Assembly: GCA_022826825.1 (NCBI GenBank)
Contig: JAJDUD010000061.1
Location: 248,001 to 312,000, forward strand
Source of the DNA: Acidobacteriota bacterium
Lineage (GTDB): Bacteria; Acidobacteriota; Vicinamibacteria; Marinacidobacterales; Marinacidobacteraceae
Direction of reading: 5' to 3'
Length of the DNA stretch: 64,000 nt
The notes below the pieces were generated by a model. It was not told the origin of the DNA. It worked only from the letters and a program-made list of their open reading frames with translations, and did no database searches. The position numbers and the translations under genes are program-made. Shown in pieces: positions 54,433 to 62,770 of the stretch. The number at the start of each line of letters is the position of its first letter. The stretch's first letter is position 1.

Positions 54433-56165
54433 CATAACTTTGCAACCGATTGCAAATCGGCCGGGCGGGGATCGTTTCCGTGGAGTCGGGGCCCGGCGAC
54501 GTAACGCGCTCCGCGACGCCGTCCCGTCATCCGCAACAGGCCGTCGGCGCTCAACGTCTGCAGCAGGTCCAGTGCCCGGAAGCGTGACAGTCCCGTCAGC
54601 CGGCGAACGTCGGCGTTCGTAATGGACCCTCGATCGATCACCAACTGCAGGATTTGCCCGCGCATCGCCGGGTCGATTTCGGGTCGGGCCGGGCCAGTCC
54701 AGTGCCGGCGGGCCAGCCGGTCGGCGAGACGGTACCTGGCCCCGCGGCCGCGCCCCACCGGTTTCAGGTAGCCCCGTTCCCTCAGAGATGCGAGGCGTTC
54801 GGCGGCCGCGGCTTCTTCGACCCTTAGCCAGACCGCGGCCGTCCAGCGATCCACATCGGCGCTCCGGGTGAGTGCTTCCAGGATCAGCAGGTCGTCGAGA
54901 GCCAGTTCCCTGCCCCCTTGGCGCTCGTGGGCGACGAACGCGGCGAAGTCGGGATCGGTTCGTGTCGGGAGGACGAGGCGGACGTACGAGGGAGCGTCGT
55001 CGTAGTGGGGTGGGTGTTTGCCGGCCCGGAGCGACTCCTCGTGCAGGCGATCGACACCCAGCCCGGCCCGGTTTACGAGGCCAACGGCCTGGAGAACGTT
55101 CGCCAGCAGGGGATTCCGGCGGACCGGAGGATGGCGCATCACGTTGTCAGCGGTGACGCCGCCCACGAAGCCGCCGGGACTCCGGATTTCCAGCCGGTCG
55201 GGATGGAGGGTCACGAGGACAGACTGACTCACGAACCAGTCCCGGTGACACACGGCGTTGAGGATGCCTTCACGTGCGCTCCATCGGCTGACGTCAGGTA
55301 CTTCGAGATCGCGCAGTCCCTCAAGGGCGACAGTGGTCAATCCGGTGTGCGCCATCACCAGTTCCTCGAGTTCGTCGAGTTGCCGGAGGAGTGGACTCTT
55401 CAGGTCCCGACGGGCGTCATATCGGGTGTCGGCCGAGGTATGACGCGTGAAGATGACCTCGTTGTTGGGAGCAATCCGGGCGAGCGCGGATGGAGTGCCG
55501 AGCAGCAGGATCGCCGCGCGGGTAGTCCCGCTGCTGGTGACGAGGTCAAGCGCCTGCAACAGCTCCTCGTCCGAAAGGCGCGTCAGTCCCGGGGCGCCCC
55601 TTTCCGTCGCGATGACCCGCCGAAGGCGCTCGAGTTGCTCCGGGTCCAGATCCGCGCGGCCCGCCCCCGGCACGGTCTCCGCAGTCAGGTCGAGGCTGCC
55701 CCGGTTGAGGAGGGCCTGAGCGAGACCGGATCCGGTAAGGGGTTTTGATTCCTTCCCGACCCGAAGCCTGGCCACCCCTTCGGTCGTGGTGTGCAGTCCG
55801 AGCCCGCGTGGAATGCGGATGACAAGCAGTCGTCCCTCCGGTTCTTCGAGAGGCTCGATGTCCACGAGGATGTGCGGGTCCGTGCCATCGTAAATGTCGC
55901 GCCGCAGGCCTTCGCCGTCGAGGTCGCCGACTCCCTGGATCGCCTCTGCCCGTGTCTTCTTCTGATCGGCGACGCCGAGCACCACGATTCCGCCATGTGC
56001 GTTCGCAATGGCTACGACTGCCTCGCGGAGTGTCCGGACCTGCCGCTTCCGAGCGTCGGGGGCAGCGATCCAGGGCTTGAACTCCAGGGTTTCGGACTCG
56101 AGCGAATCGGCCGGGGAGCCGTCGAGCTGGGGCAGGAGGCTTCGGATTTCTTCCGGTGACCGCAT
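54432..56165 (-). CDS. Schlafen AlbA_2/RecG-like ATP-binding protein
   Basis: 577 residues from ATG 56165. N-terminal AlbA_2 domain: ESETLEFKPWI and EAVVAIANAHGGIVVLGVAD (about 30-120), a DNA/RNA-binding fold. A middle region with EFKPWI-type end leads to an ATPase-like C-terminal part: AREGILNAVCHRDW (HATPase_c_4 type), LEIRSPGGFVGGVT and a final winged-helix section (RFRALDLLQTLSADGLLRMTGRRRGARY). The family includes phage-defence and regulatory proteins. The start upstream at 56180/56183 lies inside the palindrome, so I prefer 56165. The flanking palindromes suggest autoregulation or a mobile cassette. Confidence 0.75.
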   Translation of the reverse strand: MRSPEEIRSLLPQLDGSPADSLESETLEFKPWIAAPDARKRQVRTLREAVVAIANAHGGIVVLGVADQKKTRAEAIQGVGDLDGEGLRRDIYDGTDPHILVDIEPLEEPEGRLLVIRIPRGLGLHTTTEGVARLRVGKESKPLTGSGLAQALLNRGSLDLTAETVPGAGRADLDPEQLERLRRVIATERGAPGLTRLSDEELLQALDLVTSSGTTRAAILLLGTPSALARIAPNNEVIFTRHTSADTRYDARRDLKSPLLRQLDELEELVMAHTGLTTVALEGLRDLEVPDVSRWSAREGILNAVCHRDWFVSQSVLVTLHPDRLEIRSPGGFVGGVTADNVMRHPPVRRNPLLANVLQAVGLVNRAGLGVDRLHEESLRAGKHPPHYDDAPSYVRLVLPTRTDPDFAAFVAHERQGGRELALDDLLILEALTRSADVDRWTAAVWLRVEEAAAAERLASLRERGYLKPVGRGRGARYRLADRLARRHWTGPARPEIDPAMRGQILQLVIDRGSITNADVRRLTGLSRFRALDLLQTLSADGLLRMTGRRRGARYVAGPRLHGNDPRPADLQSVAKL

Positions 56166-56170
56166 GGGAG

Positions 56171-56203
56171 AATAATACATCAAAATCCATTTGATGTATT
56201 ATT
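56171..56203. promoter_or_regulatory. Palindromic operator just upstream of the AlbA_2 gene
   Basis: AATAATACATCAAA-ATCCA-TTTGATGTATTATT: 14 of 14 pairs match, perfect. It starts 6 bp before the gene's ATG (56165 on the minus strand). The 21 bp from 56187 to 56207 match 54416-54436 downstream of the gene, with one difference. Very A/T-rich in a GC-rich setting, as expected for a repressor site. Confidence 0.8.
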
Positions 56204-56304
56204 CATACTATTGCAATCAGCCGCATAGTGGTCCCCGCTGGGGCAGGTGACCCATCTCCGGGTCGAGGCTCGAGGCGGAACCCCGATTCGCCCGCGAATC
56301 CCCG

Positions 56305-57561
56305 TCAGGCGCTGAAACGCGCCAGTCCGAAGAAGGGTTCCTTCTCTCGCTCGCCGAGCGCCTGTCCGGCCAGCATCTCGCCGAGCGACGCGCCCAGCTT
56401 GTAGCCGTGGCCGGATCCCCCGCCGGCGATCCAGACGTTGCCCGCTTCGGGATGGGTGTCCACGATCAGGTTCCCGTCGGCGCTCTCCTCGTACTGGCAG
56501 ACGCGCGCCTCGATCAGCGGCGCTCCCCGGAGCCCCGGGAACCGGTGCTCCATGTACTCACGCGCCTCCCGGATGCCCTTCGCTGACGGCGTCCGGTCGC
56601 CGTCCGTGGGATCGAACGGTGCGCCCCGCCGGTCGTCGGCGATCTTGAAGCCCCGGAAGCGGGTCGCGGGGATGCCGTAGAACGGGCCCTCGATCCAGGT
56701 GGGGAACGCCTCCTCGGTCAGGTCGGAGCGCCCCGCCGGCGGGCCGAAATAGAAGACCTCCTGCCGGGTGGGGCGGACGAGCGGCGGGTCGAACTCCGGG
56801 AAGAGCTTCGCGAGCCACGGCCCGCAGGCAAACACGAACAGGTCGGCCTCGACCGTGCTGCCGTCCGAGAGGCGGATCTCCCGCATCCGGCCGCCGTCCA
56901 TCCCGCCCGGCGCCGCCTCCGCCCGCCGGAAACTGCCGCCCTCCTCCTGGAACTCGCGGAGCACCCGTTCGCAGCCGCGCCGGGCGAGCAGGTAGCCGGC
57001 GTTTCGTTCGAACACGCCGTAGGAGAGGCCCTCGGGGTTGATCTGGGGGAAGCGGCGCGCCAGCTCGTCGCCGTCGAGTTCCTCGACCGGGAGGCCGAGT
57101 TCCCGAAGGATCGGCACCGCGGCCTTCGTGTACTCGTTCTCCCCGCTCCTCATCCGCAGCATGCCGATGGGGAAGAGCAACCGGTCGTTCCAGCGCGCCT
57201 CGTACTCCTTCCAGATCTCGTGCGCCCGGGCCACCATCGCGCTGTAGATCCGCCGCGACCCGTAGGAGGCGCGGATCAGACGGCTCTCGCCTCCCGAGCT
57301 CGCGCGGGCGTTGCCCGCCCCCCAGGCGTCCACGAGCGTCACCTCGGCGCCCGCGCGGCGGAGCCAGAGCGCCGTCCAGCCGCCGAAGGCGCCGGCCCCG
57401 ATCACGGCGGCGCGGACGCCGCTTCCGGTCTGCGGGGGGCTCGCGGCGGGCGCGGCAGGTGGCGTCCCGGTTTCACCGGCGCCGTTGCCGCACGCGCCGA
57501 GCGCGGCGGCGCCGGCGAGTCCGGCGGCAATCGCCTCGCGGCGGGAGATCCGTTTCGTCAT
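56305..57561 (-). CDS. Tat-lipoprotein FAD-dependent oxidase (DAO/sarcosine-oxidase-like), copy 1
   Basis: 418 residues. Signal RISRREAIAAGLAGAAALGAC combines a twin-Arg motif and a lipobox (LGAC), then an acidic/Pro linker. FAD-binding GAGAFGGWTALWL follows, plus RRGCERVLREF and GGGSGHGYKLG near the end, as in monomeric sarcosine/amino acid oxidases. The protein would be anchored outside the cytoplasm and take electrons from N-methyl or amino compounds. Very similar to copy 2, with a 7-bp gap; likely a tandem duplication. Substrate unknown. Confidence 0.85.
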   Translation of the reverse strand: MTKRISRREAIAAGLAGAAALGACGNGAGETGTPPAAPAASPPQTGSGVRAAVIGAGAFGGWTALWLRRAGAEVTLVDAWGAGNARASSGGESRLIRASYGSRRIYSAMVARAHEIWKEYEARWNDRLLFPIGMLRMRSGENEYTKAAVPILRELGLPVEELDGDELARRFPQINPEGLSYGVFERNAGYLLARRGCERVLREFQEEGGSFRRAEAAPGGMDGGRMREIRLSDGSTVEADLFVFACGPWLAKLFPEFDPPLVRPTRQEVFYFGPPAGRSDLTEEAFPTWIEGPFYGIPATRFRGFKIADDRRGAPFDPTDGDRTPSAKGIREAREYMEHRFPGLRGAPLIEARVCQYEESADGNLIVDTHPEAGNVWIAGGGSGHGYKLGASLGEMLAGQALGEREKEPFFGLARFSA

Positions 57562-57568
57562 GACTCCG

Positions 57569-58840
57569 TCACCCGGCCAACCGGCCCAGCTCGAAGAAGG
57601 GCTCCTTCTCGCGCTCGCCGAGCGCCTGTGCGGCCACCATCTCCCCGAGCGCCGGCCCGAGCTTGTAGCCGTGCCCGGACCCGCCGCCGGCGATCCAGGC
57701 GTTCGAGGCTTCGGGATGGGTGTCCACGATGAGATGGCCGTCGGCGCTCTGCTCGTACTGGCAGACGCGCGCTTCGATCAGCGGCGCTCCCCGCATCGCG
57801 GGGAAGCGGCGTTCCATGTAATTCCGCGCTGTCGCGATGGCCTCCGGCGAGGGGGTGCGGTCGCCGTCCGTCGGATCGAACGGGGCGCCGCGCGCGTCGT
57901 CCGCCACCTTGAAACCCCGGAAGTTGCTGCCGGGCACCCCGTAGAAGAGGCTCTCCCCCGTCTCCACCCAGACCGGCAGCTCGGCGTCGGTCAGGTCGGG
58001 GCGGCCCGGCGGGGTGCCGAAATAGAGGATCTCCTGCCGGGTGGGGCTCACGAGCGGCGGGTCGAACCCGGGGAAGAGCTCGGCGAGCCACGGACCGCCC
58101 GCGAACACGAAGATGTCGGCCTCGAGCGTCTCGCCGCTCGCAAGGCGGACGTCCCCGAGGGCTCCGCCCGCCATGGCGCCGGGGGACGCCATCGCCTGCC
58201 GGTATTCACCGCCCTCGGCCAGGAAGCCCTCGAGCACCCGCTGGCAGCCGCGCCGGGCGAGGAGGTAGCCCGCGCTCTTCTCGTAGAGGGTGTACGCGAT
58301 GCCCTCGGGGTCGATCTGGGGAAAGCGGCGGCCGAGTTCCTCGCCGGTGAGCTCCTCGAACGGGACGCCGAGGTCGGCGAGGATCGGGACCGCGTCGGTT
58401 GCGTAGGGATCGACCCCGTCGCTCATCCACAGCGCTCCGGTCTCGAAGAAGAGCCGGTCGCCCCAGCGCTCGCCGGCCTCCTTCCAGCGGGCGAGCGCCC
58501 GGACCACCATCTCCGAGTAGATGCGGTCGGGCCCGTAGGTGGCGCGGATGACCCGGGTCTCGCCGCCGGAGCTGGCGCGGGAGTTCCCCGGGCCCCAGGC
58601 GTCCACCAGGGTGACCTGGGCGCCCCGGCGGAGGAGTTCGAGCGCCGTCCAGCCGCCGAAGGCGCCGGCCCCCACCACGACGGCGCGGACGCCCCGTCCG
58701 GATTGCGAGGCGCCGCTGGCCGGAGTCGGCTCCGCCGTTCCGCCGGGTCCGTTCCCGCAGGCGCCGAGCGCCGCGGCGGCGCCCGCGCCGGCAAGCCCGG
58801 TGGCGATCGCCTCGCGGCGGGAGATCTTCCGGCTCGTCAC
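57569..58840 (-). CDS. Tat-lipoprotein FAD-dependent oxidase (DAO/sarcosine-oxidase-like), copy 2
   Basis: 423 residues from the GTG that overlaps the homoserine-dehydrogenase-like gene stop (GTGA). Signal KISRREAIATGLAGAGAAAALGAC has both twin-Arg and lipobox. Segments GAGAFGGWTALELLRRGAQV, ASSGGETRVIRATYGPDRIY, PTRQEILYFG and VCQYEQSADGHLIVDTHPEA are shared with copy 1, nearly residue for residue in places. The frame is open far upstream, but that part overlaps other genes. A tandem paralogue, perhaps with a different substrate. Confidence 0.85.
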   Translation of the reverse strand: MTSRKISRREAIATGLAGAGAAAALGACGNGPGGTAEPTPASGASQSGRGVRAVVVGAGAFGGWTALELLRRGAQVTLVDAWGPGNSRASSGGETRVIRATYGPDRIYSEMVVRALARWKEAGERWGDRLFFETGALWMSDGVDPYATDAVPILADLGVPFEELTGEELGRRFPQIDPEGIAYTLYEKSAGYLLARRGCQRVLEGFLAEGGEYRQAMASPGAMAGGALGDVRLASGETLEADIFVFAGGPWLAELFPGFDPPLVSPTRQEILYFGTPPGRPDLTDAELPVWVETGESLFYGVPGSNFRGFKVADDARGAPFDPTDGDRTPSPEAIATARNYMERRFPAMRGAPLIEARVCQYEQSADGHLIVDTHPEASNAWIAGGGSGHGYKLGPALGEMVAAQALGEREKEPFFELGRLAG

Positions 58841-59934
58841 GACCGGGCCATCGTAAGGGCTGGCCCCGTCGGCCTCCCGCGGGCGATGTGGACCGCGTCC
58901 CGCAGCACCGCCGCGGCGGTGGGGATCGCGTCGCCCTCGGTGGCGACGAGCCGCTGCGTCGAGAACAGGTCGGTCTCCCACTCGACGGCCATGTCGAGGG
59001 TGCCGATGCTCCCGAAGAAGCTGTCGCGCGGGACCGCGACGGGCGCAACCCGCATCCGGACCGCATCGCCGTCCGGCGCGGCTTCGCCGATCAGGCGGAC
59101 GACCTCGTCCGCGGCGGGCTCGGGGGCCGCCTCGATCCCGGTGCGCTCGACCTCCGCGAGAAACGCCTTCCGGCGCATGACCGTCCGCACCAGGATCAGC
59201 AGCTTGAGCGCGGTGTCGGTGCCGTTCAGGTCGTTCGTGGGGTCGGTCTCGGCGATCCCGCGCCGCTGGGCCTCGGCGACGGCCTCCTCGAGGCTCATCC
59301 CCTCCGCCATCCGGCCCAGCACGAGGTTGCTGGTGCTGTTGAAGACGCCCCGGAGCCGCCGGAACGCGGCTCCCACCAGGTCGCGGGAGCCGGTGTTCAC
59401 GACCGGAAGTCCCCCGCAGACGGTGGCGCTCCACCCGAGGCCCGCTCCGCTCGCGGCGGCCAGCTCCTCTAGTTCGTCGAAGGCGAGCGCGATCGCCGAC
59501 TTGTTGGCGAAGACGACCGACGTGCCCCGGCTGAGCGCCGCCCGTGCGGCCTGAAGCCCGATCCCGCCCGTCTCGACGTCCATCGAGGCCGCGTCGAGCA
59601 GGATGCCCCGAGGCCCGGCGGCGTCGAGCGCCTCCTCGAGGGAGATCGGATCCGCACCGGGGGCCTCCCGGACCTTCTCGCCCCTTGCCTTGGCCGCCAG
59701 CAGGGCGGCTTCCGGGATGCGGCTTCCCGGAGCGTCGGGTCCGACGACGAAGCCGCTGCGGTCGGCGCAGGCCACGACGGGGAACGCCACTCCGTAGCGA
59801 TGGGCGAGACGCCCGGCCTTCCGCCCCAGAATGCCCAGCAGCTCGCGATGGACGTTCCCCATGCCGAGCAGGATGAGGGGACACCGCGCAACCTGTCCGG
59901 CGCCGCCCTCCGGAACTGTTGCCATCTGGCGCAC
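58837..59934 (-). CDS. Homoserine-dehydrogenase-like oxidoreductase
   Basis: 365 residues. After an N-terminal Rossmann start (CPLILLGMGNVHRELL) the sequence has VVFANKSAIALAFDE (catalytic/substrate Lys), GGLPVVNTG, NSTSNLVLG and DPTNDLNGTDTALKLLIL, the homoserine dehydrogenase core. The regulatory ACT domain is missing, as in archaeal-type HSDs. Starts at GTG 59934 or ATG 59925. It sits between a BCCT transporter (2-bp gap) and the FAD oxidases, so it may act on an unusual amino acid rather than in threonine synthesis. Confidence 0.78.
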   Translation of the reverse strand: MRQMATVPEGGAGQVARCPLILLGMGNVHRELLGILGRKAGRLAHRYGVAFPVVACADRSGFVVGPDAPGSRIPEAALLAAKARGEKVREAPGADPISLEEALDAAGPRGILLDAASMDVETGGIGLQAARAALSRGTSVVFANKSAIALAFDELEELAAASGAGLGWSATVCGGLPVVNTGSRDLVGAAFRRLRGVFNSTSNLVLGRMAEGMSLEEAVAEAQRRGIAETDPTNDLNGTDTALKLLILVRTVMRRKAFLAEVERTGIEAAPEPAADEVVRLIGEAAPDGDAVRMRVAPVAVPRDSFFGSIGTLDMAVEWETDLFSTQRLVATEGDAIPTAAAVLRDAVHIARGRPTGPALTMARS

Positions 59935-59935
59935 C

Positions 59936-61516
59936 CTACCCGGCCCGGGCGGCGCGCAGCCCCTTCCAGATGCTGTAGCACAACGCGAGGAGGATCAGCG
60001 TGATGGGGAAGCCGGTGATGAGGGCGGCCGTCTGGAGCGCCACCAGCCCGCCGCTGATGAGCAGGGTGATGGCGATGACCCCCTCGAACGAGGCCCAGAA
60101 GACGCGCTGCGCGACCGGGGCGTCCACCTTGCCGCCGGCGGTGATGGTGTCGATGACCAGGGTCCCGGAGTCGGACGAGGTGACGAAGAAGACCATCACG
60201 AGCACGATGGAAGCGAACGAGGTGACGTCGGCGAGCGGCAGGAGCTCCAGCAGCCGGAAGAGCGCCAGCTCCGGCTGTCCGGCCTGCACCGCGTCGGCCA
60301 TCCCGGCCGCGCCGCCGCGCTGGAGCGACAGCGCCGTTCCGCCGAACGTGCTGAACCACAGCGTTTCGAGCAGCAGCGGGAACAGGAGCATGCAGCCGAC
60401 GAGGCTGCGCACGGTGCGGCCGCGCGAGATCCGGGCGACGAACATCCCCACGCAGGGCGCCCACGAGAGCCACCACGCCCAGTAGAAGGTGGTCCAGCCG
60501 TGCAGGAAGTGGAGGTCTTCGCGCCCCATCCAGTTGCTGAGGGGCCCGATCGCCGCGAGGTAGTGGCCGAAGCTGCCGGCGACCCTGGCGAGCAGCTCGA
60601 GGGTCGGCCCGGCCGCGAACACGAACGCGAGGAGCGCCAGCGCGAGCGCCATGTTGGCCTGGCTCAGGCGCTTGACGCCCTTTTGCATGCCCAGGATGAC
60701 CGATGCCAGCGTGACTGCCGTGATGGCGGCGATCAGCAACACCTCGGTCGCGTGGGTCGGAGGGATCCCGAAGAGGTGGTCCAGCCCCGCCGCCAGTTGC
60801 TCGACGCCCAGGCCGAGCGACGTCGCCAGCCCGAAGATCGTGGCGAAGACGGCGAGGGTGTCCACAACGTGGCCGAACCGGCCCCACACCCGGTCCCCGA
60901 GGACCGGGTAGAACGCCGACCGCAGGCTCATCGGCAATTTGAGGTTGTAGGCGGCGAAGGCGAGCGCGAGCGCCGCCACCGCGTAGATGGCCCACCCGTG
61001 GAGGCCCCAGTGATAGACGGTGGCGGCGATCGCGAGGCCCTCGACGGCCGGGGTGTGCGCGGGAGCGACCCCGAGCGGCGGGTTCCGGAAGTGGGTGACG
61101 GGCTCCGCCACCCCGAAGAACATCAGGCCGATCCCGATGCCGGCCGCGAACAGCATCGCGAACCACGACCAGTTGGAGTACTCCGGCCGGGCGTCCGGAC
61201 CGCCGAGGCGGATCCGGCCGAGGGGCGATGCCAGCAGCGCCAGGCAGAACAGCATGAAGACATTGGCGGCGCCCATGAACATCCAGTCGAAGGTCGAGGT
61301 CAGCCAGGCGTAGAGGGCGTCGAAGAGTCCCGCCGCGATGTCCCGGAACAGGAGCGTTCCGGCCACGAAGGCGATGACCGTGAGGCTGGAGACGACGAAG
61401 ACCGGGTTGTGGATGTCGAGGCCGAAGGGCCGGATGTTGTCGCGGCCGATCAGGACCGCGGGACGCGTCGTAATTTGTCCATGGCCGTCGTCCGCCGTCG
61501 GCCCTCGCGTTTGCAT
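59936..61516 (-). CDS. BCCT family betaine/choline/carnitine transporter
   Basis: 526 residues with about twelve membrane helices. The hallmark glycine helix reads GIGIGLMFFGVAEPV, and the Trp-rich segment HGWTTFYWAWWLSWAPCVGMF supplies the aromatic binding box. Start ATG 61516, chosen because the frame's upstream extension overlaps the WYL gene's leader. Drives uptake of quaternary ammonium compounds with H+ or Na+. It is the first gene of the BCCT-HSD-oxidase-oxidase run, suggesting import and oxidation of betaine-like or N-methylated compounds. Confidence 0.93.
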   Translation of the reverse strand: MQTRGPTADDGHGQITTRPAVLIGRDNIRPFGLDIHNPVFVVSSLTVIAFVAGTLLFRDIAAGLFDALYAWLTSTFDWMFMGAANVFMLFCLALLASPLGRIRLGGPDARPEYSNWSWFAMLFAAGIGIGLMFFGVAEPVTHFRNPPLGVAPAHTPAVEGLAIAATVYHWGLHGWAIYAVAALALAFAAYNLKLPMSLRSAFYPVLGDRVWGRFGHVVDTLAVFATIFGLATSLGLGVEQLAAGLDHLFGIPPTHATEVLLIAAITAVTLASVILGMQKGVKRLSQANMALALALLAFVFAAGPTLELLARVAGSFGHYLAAIGPLSNWMGREDLHFLHGWTTFYWAWWLSWAPCVGMFVARISRGRTVRSLVGCMLLFPLLLETLWFSTFGGTALSLQRGGAAGMADAVQAGQPELALFRLLELLPLADVTSFASIVLVMVFFVTSSDSGTLVIDTITAGGKVDAPVAQRVFWASFEGVIAITLLISGGLVALQTAALITGFPITLILLALCYSIWKGLRAARAG

Positions 61517-61602
61517 CTTCAGACTGGTCGTGTCAGTATTTGTCACACAGGCCGCCGCAAGGAGCCGTCCTCCGGGAACTCGGTGGCCGCAGGGGGAGTC
61601 TA

Positions 61603-62661
61603 ATGGCCAGTTCCATCGCACGCACCGCAACCCTCTTCCGCAAGCTGCTGAGCGGCCGCAGGATCACCTACCGGCAACTCGAAGCGGAAGCGAACATCAA
61701 CCGGCGCACCGCGCTGCGCTGGATCGCGGAGGCGCGCCGCGTCTTCGACCAGGCGCTCCAGAGCGAGACCGGAGATACCGGGGAAAAGGAGTTCTGGCTC
61801 GAGACCCAGGGCGCCCACTGGATGGGCACGCTCAAGCACCAACCCCCCAAACCGGAGGAGATCGCGTCCCTCGACAAGGCCATCCGGATTCTCCGGAAGG
61901 AGGGTCTCGCCCACGAGGAGGACCAACTCACCTCGCTGCGCGGCAAGCTCCACGGGGTGCTGCAGCGGCGGGACCAGGCGACGAAGACCGAGAACGATGT
62001 GGAAGCGATCACCGACGCCTGGGGCATCGCCTCGCGGCCCGGCCCGCATATCCGGGCGGACGAAGACGTGACCGCCGTCCTCCGGGACGCGCTGCTGCGG
62101 GGGCGGAAGGTGGGGTTCCGCTACAAGGGCGGGACTGAGAAGACAGTGGAGCCGGCAGGGCTCCTCTACGGCGGCGCCCCGCGTCTCGTCGGCAAGGAAA
62201 AGGGGAGAGAGCTCGGGCAGTACCGCCTCGACCGGATGAGCGATGTCGAGGTGCTGGCCACGATGAACGAGCTTCCGGAGGACGCCCTCCAGAGCTACCT
62301 CAGCAGCCTCTTCGGCTCCTTCGGCGAACAGCCGGTGAATGTCCGCTGGCGGTTCCATCCGGACGCGCCCGAGCCCGAGAAGTGGACCTTCCACCCCACC
62401 CAGAAGGTCGAGAAGGACGCCGACGGCTTCGTCACGGTGAGTTTCCGGGCGGGCGGCCTCGACGACATGGCCCGCCATGTCATCGGCTGGTGGGACTGGA
62501 TTCAGGTGGACAAGCCAGCCTCGCTCAGGAAGGCCATCCTCAGGATGCGGCTGGCGGGTCTCGCGCAACTGCTCTACGAGTTCGTCGACCAGTCCACGGC
62601 AACCCGGATCTGGAACCTCGCCGAAGAGCTCGGCGCCAACAAGGTGGACTACTGGGAATAG
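61603..62661 (+). CDS. WYL-domain-type transcriptional regulator
   Basis: 352 residues. N-terminal winged-helix-like part (RKLLSGRRITYRQLEAEANINRRTALRWIAEARRVF), then an elongated middle and a WYL-like sensor (HIRADEDVTAVLRDALLRGRKVGFRYKG, VEPAGLLYGGAPRLVG and YRLDRMSDVEVL), then the WCX-type tail ending WIQVDKPASLRKAI. Divergent from the BCCT gene, with an AGGGGGA ribosome site before ATG 61603. Proteins of this kind often control defence or DNA-damage genes; here the BCCT operon is the nearest target. Confidence 0.75.
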   Translation: MASSIARTATLFRKLLSGRRITYRQLEAEANINRRTALRWIAEARRVFDQALQSETGDTGEKEFWLETQGAHWMGTLKHQPPKPEEIASLDKAIRILRKEGLAHEEDQLTSLRGKLHGVLQRRDQATKTENDVEAITDAWGIASRPGPHIRADEDVTAVLRDALLRGRKVGFRYKGGTEKTVEPAGLLYGGAPRLVGKEKGRELGQYRLDRMSDVEVLATMNELPEDALQSYLSSLFGSFGEQPVNVRWRFHPDAPEPEKWTFHPTQKVEKDADGFVTVSFRAGGLDDMARHVIGWWDWIQVDKPASLRKAILRMRLAGLAQLLYEFVDQSTATRIWNLAEELGANKVDYWE

Positions 62662-62664
62662 CCC

Positions 62665-62714
62665 GGAGCGCCGGCCTCCGGCCGGCATCGTCGCCCGCAG
62701 GGCGGCGAAACCCG
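62665..62714 (+). repeat. REP unit intermediate between the two repeat types
   Basis: GGAGCGCCGGCCTCCGGCCG then GCATCGTCGCCCGCAGGGCG and GCGAAACCCG: the first hairpin is that of the 82-bp array (GCCGGCCTCCGGCCGGC), but the flanks GGAGC and ATCG...GCGAAAC are those of the REPIN arms. It links the two families to one ancestor. It follows the WYL gene stop by 3 bp. Confidence 0.8.
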
Positions 62715-62770
62715 CGCTACGCCAGCCTGCGCCACGTTTCGCGGCAGCCGGACGCCGGCGAGGGACTGGT

